DNA of 64,000 bases from assembly GCA_965227445.1 (NCBI GenBank), contig OZ245751.1, forward strand, positions 4,030,001-4,094,000, in the 5' to 3' direction. Source of the DNA: DT-110 sp030148525. Lineage in GTDB: Bacteria; Bacteroidota; Bacteroidia; Chitinophagales; Saprospiraceae. Positions within the stretch are counted from its first letter, which is position 1. Every line of letters begins with the position of its first letter. The notes under the pieces were generated by a model. It saw only the letters and a program-made list of their open reading frames with translations, ran no database searches and had not been told where the DNA came from. This document shows positions 52,901 to 61,127 of the stretch, in pieces. Position numbers and translations under genes: made by a program.

Positions 52901-54559
52901 TTATTTATCGGTACTTAAATTGGGATGCGCTTCGTCGTGCTCCGTTTTTTCCTGGAAGGCCCGCGCCACCTCGACCAGAGTAGCTTCGCCATACAGTGGC
53001 CCTAATAGTGTCAGTGATGTAGGATGTCCGTCTTCATCCAGTCCGGTCGGTAACGACAAAGCGGGGTGTCCGGTCAGGTTAGTAATGTACAATTGCCGGC
53101 TTCCCCGGCTTGGACTGATCACCAGGTCGTAGCCTTTCATCAGTTGGTGCATGGATTCGATCAGGCGCTGACGCTGACGGTTGGCCTGCAGGTACTCTAC
53201 CGCCGGTATGAATCGCGATTGCCGCAGGGAATTGGCCCGGGAACCGTAGTCCTGTTCGACCATATCATCAATCTCACCGGAGCGAACCAATTCATCGAAG
53301 AAGGCACCTGCCTCTGAGCGCAGAATAATATCGAACGTACGCCACGGGAAATCTTCCGGTAATGCTATGGCTTCGGGATTCAGTCCCAGATCCCGCAGAG
53401 CTTGCAGGGCAGCATCGTCATTGCTGCCTATATCGGAGGAGTCCTGCTCAAAGGCTTCCGCCAAAAAAGCCACTCGCAAATCACTCAGCGACCGGTCCGT
53501 TCTGGGCGTGAAGGGCGCCTCCACAACGGTCCTGTCAGCACCATCGGGGCCCTGAATAGCCGCCAGTACCAGTCCGCAATCAAAAGCTGTACGGCAGATG
53601 GGCCCCACCTTATCCATGGTCCAGGAAAGGCTCATGAAGCCGGTCCGCGGCACGCGACCGTAGGTGGGCCGCAAACCCGTTACGCCGCAACGGGTCGAGG
53701 GTGAGGTAATGGATCCGAGGGTTTCGGTACCAATACTAAACCCGACCAGTCCGGCCGCCGTGGCGGAAGCTGACCCGGCCGACGATCCGCTGGCTCCCTG
53801 TTCGGTATCCCACGGGTTCCGTGTTTTACCGCCAAACCACACATCACCCCGGGCCAGCGATCCGGATACCAGTTTGGCGATCAGGATCGCACCCGCTTCG
53901 TCGAGTCGCTCTACTACGGTAGCCGTGTAATCCAACACCTGGTCGCGATAGGGCTCGGCCCCCCAGGTAGTGGGATAGCCGGCAACCGCCGCCAGGTCCT
54001 TCACCCCGTAAGGAATACCGTGCAGCGGACCCCGATCCTGCCCTTGCGCCAGCTCGCGGTCGGCCTGACGGGCGCGTTCCAGTGCCCGGTCTTTGGTGAG
54101 CGTAATGACCGACATCAACTGATCGTCGTACTGTTCAATACGGTCCAGGTATAGTTGAGTTAGTTCTACTGATGTGATTTGGCCTGATCGCAGCAGACCA
54201 GCTAATTCGGCGACCGACATAAAAGCCAGTTCTTCGTTGGATTCGGGACGTTGCACGTCCCTGGGGATAGTCCACAGGGATGCCTTTGCGGACGTTGGCA
54301 TTTGGAACCCTCCCGGTCGGGGATCGAAATACAAAGCGGGCTCAGTCCGGTAATCCGTTGAGAAAGCCCTCAGGGAATCGTACCCGTCATTGTTACGGCC
54401 TAAATACCGATACATAGTATTGACGGCCTCTTTATCAAAAGACAAGCCGATCACCTTTTGGGCACGGCGAACATCTTTTTTTGTAAATTCAGCATGACGA
54501 TAGGAAGAACATCCCGTCAGCAATGCCAACAGGAACAGAAAAGTGGTCGTTTTGCGCAT
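52901..54559 (-). CDS. Amidase-signature lipoprotein
   Basis: The start at 54559 (MRKTTTFLFLLALLTGCSSY) gives a lipoprotein signal with Cys17. The roughly 100-residue N-terminal extension is followed by the amidase-signature core: Lys in IPYGVKDLAAVAGYPT, the Ser-rich GASGSSAGSASA and the nucleophile region GTETLGSITSPSTRCG. All catalytic residues are present. It differs from the other exported amidase (45006) in its signal type and long N-terminal region, so the two are not recent duplicates. The substrate is unknown. Confidence 0.94.
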   Translation of the reverse strand: MRKTTTFLFLLALLTGCSSYRHAEFTKKDVRRAQKVIGLSFDKEAVNTMYRYLGRNNDGYDSLRAFSTDYRTEPALYFDPRPGGFQMPTSAKASLWTIPRDVQRPESNEELAFMSVAELAGLLRSGQITSVELTQLYLDRIEQYDDQLMSVITLTKDRALERARQADRELAQGQDRGPLHGIPYGVKDLAAVAGYPTTWGAEPYRDQVLDYTATVVERLDEAGAILIAKLVSGSLARGDVWFGGKTRNPWDTEQGASGSSAGSASATAAGLVGFSIGTETLGSITSPSTRCGVTGLRPTYGRVPRTGFMSLSWTMDKVGPICRTAFDCGLVLAAIQGPDGADRTVVEAPFTPRTDRSLSDLRVAFLAEAFEQDSSDIGSNDDAALQALRDLGLNPEAIALPEDFPWRTFDIILRSEAGAFFDELVRSGEIDDMVEQDYGSRANSLRQSRFIPAVEYLQANRQRQRLIESMHQLMKGYDLVISPSRGSRQLYITNLTGHPALSLPTGLDEDGHPTSLTLLGPLYGEATLVEVARAFQEKTEHDEAHPNLSTDK

Positions 54560-54683
54560 GTTTTTGTTTTTATGCGGCAAAATATACCGAATCTATTCCT
54601 TTTCATCATTGGAGAGCACACTCCATCTCACGTCAATTTCCGAAATCCGGTTATTGACATACACTTACTAACGCCAACTGTAT

Positions 54684-55352
54684 ATGTCGACATCCGAAGG
54701 CAAAAAAGGCATCAACTGGCGGTATACGCTCGGTGAAATTGCCATTGTCATCATTGGTATTACTATTGCATTTTCCCTGAATCGCTGGGCGGAGAACAGC
54801 CAGGACCGCAAGTTGCGCAAGCAATACACCACCAGTTTAATCACCGATCTTGATGCCGAGATTAAGCAGTTGGAGGAAAACATTGCAGCCTTTCGGAATC
54901 GCCTGGGAGCCACTGATCGCATCCTGCCTATTTTGTACGGTGCTCCGGGGCCGCGTGATTCTGTTCCCAATACCATTTACCAGTTGGCATCCGGTATTTC
55001 CTACAACCCACAGGATATTACCTACCAAACACTGGTAAATACCGGCGACCTTTCCCTGTTCGGGTCATTGGATCTTCAGAAGCGACTGCAAAAACACCAC
55101 GCAGAGCAGCGGGAATTACTTAAGGATTACACCCGCCAGGATAAGATCAACGAGAACTACATGGGGGAATTCATGATCCGGGAGATCGACTACACTGCTA
55201 TTCGTCAGGGGAATTATGACTTCCTCGACAAGCCTATTCTGCGGAACATCATCCAGAGCCTGCGGGGCAGCTACCTGATTGCCATTGCGGAGTCGGAATC
55301 ATTTGTTGAAAGCAGTAAGGAATTGAAGGCGTATCTTCAAGAGGGAGGTTGA
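54684..55352 (+). CDS. DUF6090 family membrane protein
   Basis: A 222-residue protein with a short N-terminus (WRYTLGEIAIVIIGITIAFSLNRWAE) that forms one membrane helix and carries the family hallmark GE-I-x-I-V-x-I-G-I. A mostly helical domain follows (LRKQYTTSLITDLDAEIKQLEENIAAF ... DLSLFGSLDLQKRLQKHH). DUF6090 proteins are abundant in Bacteroidota and of unknown function. Its last codons and TGA stop fall at the start of a hexamer repeat array, so the natural C-terminus may have been altered. Confidence 0.88.
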   Translation: MSTSEGKKGINWRYTLGEIAIVIIGITIAFSLNRWAENSQDRKLRKQYTTSLITDLDAEIKQLEENIAAFRNRLGATDRILPILYGAPGPRDSVPNTIYQLASGISYNPQDITYQTLVNTGDLSLFGSLDLQKRLQKHHAEQRELLKDYTRQDKINENYMGEFMIREIDYTAIRQGNYDFLDKPILRNIIQSLRGSYLIAIAESESFVESSKELKAYLQEGG

Positions 55353-55410
55353 GATTGAGGTTGAGCCTCCCGCTTTCACTGCGTTACAGCGGGCAGGGAA
55401 GGTTGAGGTC
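55345..55410. repeat. Hexamer array with palindromic core, at the 3' end of the DUF6090 gene
   Basis: gaggtt-type hexamers, then a palindrome with CCCGCT/AGCGGG arms (55370-55392), then the word again (aaggttgaggtc). The first words supply the TGA stop (55350-55352) of the preceding gene. Confidence 0.85.
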
Positions 55411-55483
55411 ATATATGGAAATCGAAAATTAATCAGCCTATTCCGTGAAACTCTGTGTAACTCCATGGTTCATTGAAGGACAG

Positions 55484-55680
55484 GGACTGGGAGGGAAAGA
55501 AGAGACTACAGCGACTTAAGAGACTCGCCCGGGCTGGGCTATCTCGTTTGTTTGATTGCAGTATCTTCGATCTTTCTTGCGTCGGGCGTGGAGCGTGGCC
55601 CTCCTTCCTCCGTACGGACTTCGGCGGGCGGGGAGCTTGGAGAACGGGTACGAAGGGACCATAGTGACTAAAGGGACTCG
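55484..55680. repeat. Composite array: nonamers, gcgt heptamers with palindrome, nonamers
   Basis: Nonamers with gact cores (55484-55527) precede heptamers gcgtcgg, gcgtgga, gcgtggc (55579-55599). Next comes a palindrome with CCTCC/CGGCGGG arms (55600-55633), then nonamers again (55655-55680). Two similar tails, actcgcc(c/t)g(g/a)gctgggtt-like, follow each nonamer block. The same order of parts is seen at 15572-15969. No gene is present between 55353 and 56298. Confidence 0.82.
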
Positions 55681-55874
55681 CCTGAGCTGGGTTTTCTTCG
55701 TTGTGCTTGATTATTATAACTCTGCCCTTTTTTGCCTGACACATGTGGTCAACCTCAAAAAGCTATGAAATCACTGCGAACCATTGCCCGTACGGGCTGC
55801 GCTCACCGCGTGAAAAAGGCGTTTTCGAAAGCGGAAATATACTGCTTACTGAAGACTGAAATCGGACGGTTACT

Positions 55875-56247
55875 GAATTCTACTCCCACCGCTGAAGCGG
55901 ATGGGCTTAAACTGCAAACTGCCTACTGCAAACTGGAGAATTCTACTCCCACCGCTGAAGCGGATGGGCTTAAACTGCAAACTGCCTACTGCAAACTGGA
56001 GAATTCTACTCCCACCGCTGAAGCGGATGGGCTTAAACTGCAAACTGCCTACTGCAAACTGGAGAATTCTACTCCCACCGCTGAAGCGGATGGGCTTAAA
56101 CTGCAAACTGCCTACTGCAAACTGGAGAATTCTACTCCCACCGCTGAAGCGGATGGGCTTAAACTGCAAACTGCCTACTGCCTACTGAGAACTGGAGACT
56201 GCCTACTGAGAACTGGAGACTGCCTACTGAAGACTGCTAAGGCCGAA
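55875..56247. repeat. 63-bp tandem array (four full copies and a partial) plus heptamer tail
   Basis: Units start at 55875, 55938, 56001, 56064 and 56127 and are almost identical. Each contains a palindrome (CCCACCGCT-ga-AGCGGATGGG) and heptamers of the type aaactgc (aaactgc, aaactgc, ctactgc, aaactgg). After the fifth palindrome the array continues as 21-bp sets (ctactga, gaactgg, agactgc). Because 63 is a multiple of three it is open in several frames, but the resulting peptide is repetitive and the array is not judged to be a gene. Confidence 0.92.
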
Positions 56248-56298
56248 TCCTCAGGGACGTTCAATCCGTGCACCGTATTCCGAAAGCCGTCTGCCGTC

Positions 56299-56934
56299 CT
56301 ACAAGACCTGCAGCAGCTTTGCACTAATACCCGCATCTTTGGGGTGGGCACTGGTTTCGATCAGGGCACGAACATCCCCATTACCCTGATAGATATTGTG
56401 CGCCTGTTGAGGATCAGCTCCGTGATCGAGTAAGAGCTGTAACATCTCTGGCAGGTTAGCAGGTACCTGTTGTCGCCAAAGTTCCACACCATTGGCCCCT
56501 ACGTAGTGAACCAATCCGGCGCGGTGACCATAAGCACTGGATTGGTTGATAAGGTCCGGTTTTTGCGTAAGCATTGCTGCCAGCGCTTCCTTATCACCAG
56601 CCAACAGCAAATCTACTGCTCGTTCAAAATCGGGATCCGGTTTTTTTGTCTCCTGTTCCACTCCCGACCAGTCCCGATAACCAACAGTTCGGGCTACTGC
56701 TTTTTCGAAATCGGATCGCTGAATAGATCCAAATGGTATGTGGTGGGTAGCCTGACCGGCATACTCCGGGTGGCCATTGGTCAGGTAGGTGGCGATAGCC
56801 AGTACCTGGTCGATTTGGTGTTCCATCAAATCATCTACCCGGCCGGACAGGTCTTCCATGACGGTGTCGGCATAATGTCCTTGTCGATGTTGATGCAAGC
56901 GCTGAACGGCTTGTACGGGTGAACTTATATACAT
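56299..56934 (-). CDS. Ankyrin-repeat-like protein
   Basis: A 211-residue soluble protein starting MYISSPVQAVQRLHQHRQG. The C-terminal two thirds contain ankyrin-like helix-turn-helix units (FERAVDLLLAGDKEALAAMLTQKPDLINQ; LPEMLQLLLDHGADPQQAHNIYQG). The N-terminal part carries two helices with EHQIDQVLAIATYLTNGHPEYAGQ. No catalytic motif is seen. A protein-binding role is likely. The stop lies just after a repeat-rich gap; the predicted C-terminus (ISAKLLQVL) looks natural. Confidence 0.82.
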   Translation of the reverse strand: MYISSPVQAVQRLHQHRQGHYADTVMEDLSGRVDDLMEHQIDQVLAIATYLTNGHPEYAGQATHHIPFGSIQRSDFEKAVARTVGYRDWSGVEQETKKPDPDFERAVDLLLAGDKEALAAMLTQKPDLINQSSAYGHRAGLVHYVGANGVELWRQQVPANLPEMLQLLLDHGADPQQAHNIYQGNGDVRALIETSAHPKDAGISAKLLQVL

Positions 56935-56962
56935 GTCAGGTGAATTTTCATCTAAAATAAAA

Positions 56963-56987
56963 AACCTCAGCCGAATCGACTGAGGTT
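56963..56987 (-). terminator. Rho-independent terminator of the DUF4382 gene
   Basis: AACCTCAG (56963-56970) and CTGAGGTT (56980-56987) form an 8-bp stem. On the minus strand it is followed by a T-run (GAGGTTTTTTATTTTAG). It serves the gene at 57079-58041 (minus). Confidence 0.82.
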
Positions 56988-57018
56988 GATAGTTTTTGGG
57001 ATTAATCCGGAGAAGGTA

Positions 57019-57056
57019 TGCAAGTAGAGGCGCGTTGCATTACGCCTCTACTTGCA
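57019..57056. repeat. Perfect hairpin repeat of the GTAGAGGCG type
   Basis: TGCAAGTAGAGGCG (57019-57032) pairs with CGCCTCTACTTGCA (57043-57056), a 14-bp perfect stem with a 10-nt loop cgttgcatta. Palindromes built on GTAGAG(A/G)CG ... CG(C/T)CTCTAC recur in intergenic regions of many bacteria, including cyanobacteria and Bacteroidota. It lies between the DUF4382 stop and its terminator. Confidence 0.75.
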
Positions 57057-57078
57057 GATTGCATTGGATCTGATCAAA

Positions 57079-58041
57079 TTAGAATGGCAACAAGCCTGTC
57101 ACCTGGACATCTACCTCCAGACTGGTTTGTGACTCGACGGACAAGCTAGACAGATTTAGTCCCAGATTACTAAGCAGGCTTAACTCCAGGCTTCCCTGCA
57201 ATTCGGTTTCGCCATCGTTGTCGTCGTCGCGATAAGAGGCAAACACCAGTTCGTAGTCTCCTGATTCCAGGAAGGATAGGTTATAAGAACCATCATTGGC
57301 TACCACAGTACTGGACACTGCATTTTGAAAGCGCAGGCCGTTACTATTCTCCTCCATTTCCTGCATGCGGTTGAAGCTACCCGCGGCGTAGGCGTACACA
57401 ACGATGCGATCGCTATTGGTGTTATCATCCGAAATATCACCTTCAATTGACCCCGCTTCTGCTTTGTTAACGACTCGCAGGGCAGCCTCCAGGTTACTTT
57501 GAGCTACAAAACGATATTCCTCTTGTGCATCATCTGAACGCTGTACGGCTTTGCGAAGATCGAAATCAATGACGATATCACTGGTCTGATTTGCTTCGAC
57601 CGTAAAGTCTTTATTAGCCTCCAGTGTATTATCGTCAGTTCGGAGTTGTTTTTTGGATCCATCCATTTTTTCGACGTAGCACCCCGGACTGTTACCGTTG
57701 GCATCTTCTTCGTAATCCAGTACCAATTCCAGGCTGTTGTACGACTCTGCATCTAGGGAACCGTCGCCGATCAGTTCGGTCCGGCCGTTTTGGTAGGCCA
57801 TCAGGTCAATCGTCGTCTTGCCATTGAATCCCTCCCAGCTTTCACCGTCGATTCGGACATCGGCAACCGTTACAAATACAGCCGATACATCGGGGTCATC
57901 AATGGGGGAGTCGGTCAACTCGACCCGCAGGTCTCCCTGAAGATCTGATCCGTCATTGTCATCGTCATCAGTACATGCGGTGGTAAAAAGGGCTGAGATA
58001 ATCAATAGCCCGAACAGTTGAAACAAGCTGATCTTGTTCAT
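57079..58041 (-). CDS. DUF4382 domain lipoprotein
   Basis: The start at 58041 gives MNKISLFQLFGLLIISALFTTAC, a lipoprotein signal with Cys23, followed by an Asp-rich stretch (TDDDDNDGSD) that may favour surface exposure. The N-terminal 170 residues are a DUF4382 domain (LRVELTDSPIDDPDVSAVFVTVADVRID; SYNSLELVLDYE), a beta-sandwich of unknown role. A carboxypeptidase-regulatory-like domain follows (AGSIEGDISDDN ... NDGSYNLSFLESGDYELVF). The 299 bp upstream contain only a 16-bp hairpin (58143-58158) and no gene. Confidence 0.88.
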   Translation of the reverse strand: MNKISLFQLFGLLIISALFTTACTDDDDNDGSDLQGDLRVELTDSPIDDPDVSAVFVTVADVRIDGESWEGFNGKTTIDLMAYQNGRTELIGDGSLDAESYNSLELVLDYEEDANGNSPGCYVEKMDGSKKQLRTDDNTLEANKDFTVEANQTSDIVIDFDLRKAVQRSDDAQEEYRFVAQSNLEAALRVVNKAEAGSIEGDISDDNTNSDRIVVYAYAAGSFNRMQEMEENSNGLRFQNAVSSTVVANDGSYNLSFLESGDYELVFASYRDDDNDGETELQGSLELSLLSNLGLNLSSLSVESQTSLEVDVQVTGLLPF

Positions 58042-58340
58042 GGTTAATGGTTTTTGCGTTATGTGTAATAAATAGTTTATTCTTATTTCGTATGGAAATA
58101 GCGGATGTTTTAAAACCAATATTGAGGAGCAAATGTGTTACGGCATCCGAACGGATGCGTAGAATAGCGTGATACTTGTGAGGGTTTTAGCTAGCTATGG
58201 GTTGGGTGTCCGGATTCGGATGTAGCTAGTAATCGCCAATAAAACCGAAAACGTGCTTTGTATATTGTATGCTTACGCAAAAAAATGTGCTTTTTCAAAG
58301 AAAAATCAGGCGCAAATCACTAACTTACAATCAATTACGC

Positions 58341-58790
58341 TCAGGTATCCGGCTGATGAGAAACATCTAATTCTTGTGTATGTTTCCCTGCTTCCGGATC
58401 ACTAAAGAGTAGCCGGAAGGCAAAAGAGGCACCTCCGAACAACAGGCAAAATGCTAATACCATAACAAAGATACCGGACTCCGATACACCGGCGAATCGC
58501 ACCGATACGTTCCGTGCCTGCCCACCGGCAGCCATAGCTACCACGCCGGCATCGGAGGGCGTCCACTCGAAGTGTCCATCCGCCTGATCACTGACCACCC
58601 ATTCTTCCCGTGCTACCGCGCTATTAGGCCGGTAAACAAGCAGCAAACTGTCGGTCGGTGGTTCGACGGTCACCGACACTACTTCGCCTTTAGTGGGTTT
58701 CAGGGGCTCCAATTCAATTTGGGCTGATACACCCTGGCTAAGGACCAATAAGCATACCAGTACCATTAAAACGGACGATGTGGCTCTCAT
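58341..58790 (-). CDS. Small Ig-like membrane protein coupled to the sodium symporter
   Basis: A 149-residue protein beginning MRATSSVLMVLVCLLVLSQG, with signal peptide. A periplasmic all-beta domain (residues about 25-95, KGEVVSVTVEPPTDSLLLVYRP ... FEWTPSDAGVVAMAA) precedes one C-terminal membrane helix (GIFVMVLAFCLLFGGASFAF) and a short cytoplasmic tail. Its start overlaps the stop of the symporter gene by 4 bp (ATGA), so the two are translationally coupled. It may be an accessory subunit of the transporter, as known for the small MetS partner of MetP-type symporters, though no sequence likeness to MetS is claimed. Confidence 0.78.
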   Translation of the reverse strand: MRATSSVLMVLVCLLVLSQGVSAQIELEPLKPTKGEVVSVTVEPPTDSLLLVYRPNSAVAREEWVVSDQADGHFEWTPSDAGVVAMAAGGQARNVSVRFAGVSESGIFVMVLAFCLLFGGASFAFRLLFSDPEAGKHTQELDVSHQPDT

Positions 58791-60307
58791 GTTCGATTCT
58801 TTTTTTGCGTAAGCATAAAAGCGATGGAAAGGCTCACTACCAGGAAGAAGATCGGAATAAAGACCGGCAACCAGGTGTACCCGGGCATATCGTACGCACT
58901 GCCGTATAGCGGCCAATCAGACATCAGGCTGGTCACGATCACCACGAGCAGGATTAAGGGTATGAGGTATTTTACCAGGACCACAAACCAGCGTCCGATC
59001 TTTAGTTTGGCGTGTTCGTTGAGAGCTTGCCGCAAATTTTCGGCTCCAAAGATCCATCCAACCAGTAATACTTCCACAAAACCAACGATCAGGAGGCTAT
59101 AGTTAAAGACCCAGTGGTCGGTCAGATCGAGAAGCGTGAGTCCCAGGGTACCATTGCCCGACAGGTTGGGATCAATGATCTGGGGTAAGGCGAACAAGCA
59201 ACTACCGATCATCGCCGGTACGGCAATAAAGGTCAGTGCCCGACGGCGGCTTATTTTGAATTTATCCATCAGGGCAGAAGCCGGGCTTTCGATCAGGGAT
59301 ATAGAGGACGTGATGCCCGCCATAACGATCAGCAAGTAGAATAAAAAGCCGAACAGGCGCACCACCCAGGGCGTGGAAGACAGCTCATTGATACCCTGCG
59401 GGATAACGAAGAAAGAAAGGGACAAGGTTGTTCCCGCCGGATTCAGGGCAAAAACGAATAGTAGTGAGAAGATGGCGATTCCGGCCAGAAACTCAAAACT
59501 GCAGTTCAGGAAAGATACCAACATCGAGTTATTGACCTGGTCGGCATCACGGGGCAGATAGGACGCATAAGCCGTCATGGTACCCATTCCCAGGGAGAGA
59601 GAGAAAAACATTTGACTGAAGGCACCACGCCAAACACTAGGGTCAGAAATGCCTTCAAAGTCGGGGGTAAAGAGGTACATCACGCCATCGAAGCCTCCGT
59701 CGAGGGTGAGTCCGCGGATAACCAGTATGATCATGAATATCCACATGGTGGGTACAAATACCCGGACTGCTTTTTCGATGGATTCCGTTCCCGTACGCAG
59801 GATAGTCAAGTTTATCAGCCAGAGCAAAACGATAAACAGGAGGGGTTGCCAGGTGGCAATGGTGTTGAAAAAGTACACCATGGCGTTTGGCTCGGGCGTG
59901 GGTTCGGTAAAGGGAGTGAATGGAGCGGTGATCCCGGGTTCGAATAAGCTTCCGAACGAACCGATCATCATGGTAAAGGCCCAGCCCAGAATGGCGATGT
60001 AATACATGGTGATGAATAGTGCGGCCATCACACTCCACCAGCCGATGAATTCTCCCTTACGGCCCGTGTATTCCCGCATGGCCATGGGCAGGGATTTGCG
60101 GGTGGTACTACCCAGTCCGAATTCCAGCATCATGATGGGCATACCCAGCACAAAGAGGGCTATAAAATACGGAATGTAGAATGCTCCGCCACCGTATTGA
60201 TAGGCATTGGAACTGAAGAAAACAATATTTCCGAGGCCAATGGCCGAACCGCTGGCGGCCAGAATAAACCCGAGTTTACTATCCCAGTTTTGGCGTTTTT
60301 TGGTCAT
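58787..60307 (-). CDS. Sodium-dependent transporter of the NSS (SNF) family
   Basis: A 506-residue transporter with about 11-12 membrane helices. The N-terminal signature KLGFILAASGSAIGLGNIVFFS includes the unwound TM1 sodium/substrate site, and GGGAFYIPYFIALFVLGMPIMMLEFGLG is TM2. TM6 carries FSLSLGMGTMTAYASYL and TM8 the sodium-site-like GITSSISLIE. It should import an amino acid or related compound with sodium, as LeuT does. The bacterial family's usual Trp in TM1 (GNIWRF) is replaced by GNIVFF, which may alter selectivity. Confidence 0.93.
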   Translation of the reverse strand: MTKKRQNWDSKLGFILAASGSAIGLGNIVFFSSNAYQYGGGAFYIPYFIALFVLGMPIMMLEFGLGSTTRKSLPMAMREYTGRKGEFIGWWSVMAALFITMYYIAILGWAFTMMIGSFGSLFEPGITAPFTPFTEPTPEPNAMVYFFNTIATWQPLLFIVLLWLINLTILRTGTESIEKAVRVFVPTMWIFMIILVIRGLTLDGGFDGVMYLFTPDFEGISDPSVWRGAFSQMFFSLSLGMGTMTAYASYLPRDADQVNNSMLVSFLNCSFEFLAGIAIFSLLFVFALNPAGTTLSLSFFVIPQGINELSSTPWVVRLFGFLFYLLIVMAGITSSISLIESPASALMDKFKISRRRALTFIAVPAMIGSCLFALPQIIDPNLSGNGTLGLTLLDLTDHWVFNYSLLIVGFVEVLLVGWIFGAENLRQALNEHAKLKIGRWFVVLVKYLIPLILLVVIVTSLMSDWPLYGSAYDMPGYTWLPVFIPIFFLVVSLSIAFMLTQKKNRT

Positions 60308-60487
60308 AGGGTGGTGTTACCTTTTTGAACAAATAGTTCGCTTTCAGTTGCTGGTTTATGGATATATGCTCGTCGATCGGGGAATATAATGGAATTCGGT
60401 AATTCAGGGAAAATATACAATTCTTAACGATCAAATACCAACGGGGTTCGATTGGGTTTTCGGAAACAGGTTCCGTAGCTTGGGGAT

Positions 60488-61036
60488 ATGAAATGGAACA
60501 TCCTGGCTTCGAGGACCATCCGGTCGGATCGTTGGATCCACCTCAGGGCCGATCGCTGTCAAATGCCCGATGGTCAAATTGTCGACCCCTTCTACGTTTT
60601 GGAATACCCCGATTGGCTCAATGCGGTAGCTCTAACGGCTGAGGGCGAGGTCATACTGACACGTCAGTACCGCCACGGGGTAGGGTCGGTTATACTGGAG
60701 CTTCCCAGTGGTACCGTGGAGGATGAAGATGCTTCGCCGGAGGCGGCCATGCGTCGCGAACTGCTGGAGGAGACCGGTTACGTCTTTAGCGAATTATATG
60801 CTACCAGTATTGTTTCATCAAATCCCGATAAGTGTACCAATCTGGTCCACAGCTTTCTGGCGGTTGGCGGTCAGCGGATTCAGGATCCCAAGCCCGGCGC
60901 GGGGGAACAAATTGAATTAGAACTGGTAAGCATTCCGGAATTCCGGCGACTCTTACGGGAAAATGCCTTTCTCCAGAGTATGCACGTTGCATCGGCCTAC
61001 TACGCCCTGGAGCACCTGGATCGATTTGGGTCCTGA
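60488..61036 (+). CDS. NUDIX hydrolase (ADP-ribose pyrophosphatase-like)
   Basis: A 182-residue hydrolase with the Nudix box SGTVEDEDASPEAAMRRELLEETGY. The box carries one extra residue in the loop, as in other members with a D-x-S-P turn, and keeps REL-x-EE-x-G. An upstream domain-swap region (PFYVLEYPDWLNAVALTAEG) and the Q-Y-R-H motif (LTRQYRHGVGSVILELPSG) point to an ADP-ribose or NDP-sugar pyrophosphatase. It is a single gene 180 bp downstream of the divergent symporter gene. Confidence 0.93.
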   Translation: MKWNILASRTIRSDRWIHLRADRCQMPDGQIVDPFYVLEYPDWLNAVALTAEGEVILTRQYRHGVGSVILELPSGTVEDEDASPEAAMRRELLEETGYVFSELYATSIVSSNPDKCTNLVHSFLAVGGQRIQDPKPGAGEQIELELVSIPEFRRLLRENAFLQSMHVASAYYALEHLDRFGS

Positions 61037-61127
61037 TGCAGAAAAAATTCCTCCGGAGTACGCACTGGAAGCAGGAAAACGAATTGGCAATTTGTATATT
61101 TCCGTCTCACCCGAAACGCAATCATTC

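Noticed and set aside
45006..54559. Recent duplication of the two exported amidases
   Set aside because: Signal types, N-terminal regions and most of the sequence differ. Only the family motifs are shared.
55875..56247. CRISPR array
   Set aside because: The units are direct tandem copies without unique spacers, no cas genes are near, and each unit contains its own palindrome and heptamers.
55732..56433. Protein-coding gene made of 21-residue repeats
   Set aside because: The frame is open only because the unit length (63 bp) is a multiple of three. The opposite strand and other frames are equally open, and the peptide is a translation of the DNA array.
58143..58158. Terminator or riboswitch in the gap upstream of the DUF4382 gene
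   Set aside because: GCATCCG-aa-CGGATGC is a perfect 16-bp hairpin, but it has no T-run and no larger aptamer-like fold, so it is only noted.
60476..60483. Promoter TAGCTTGG before the NUDIX gene
   Set aside because: It would place the transcription start at or after the ATG. The match is also imperfect.
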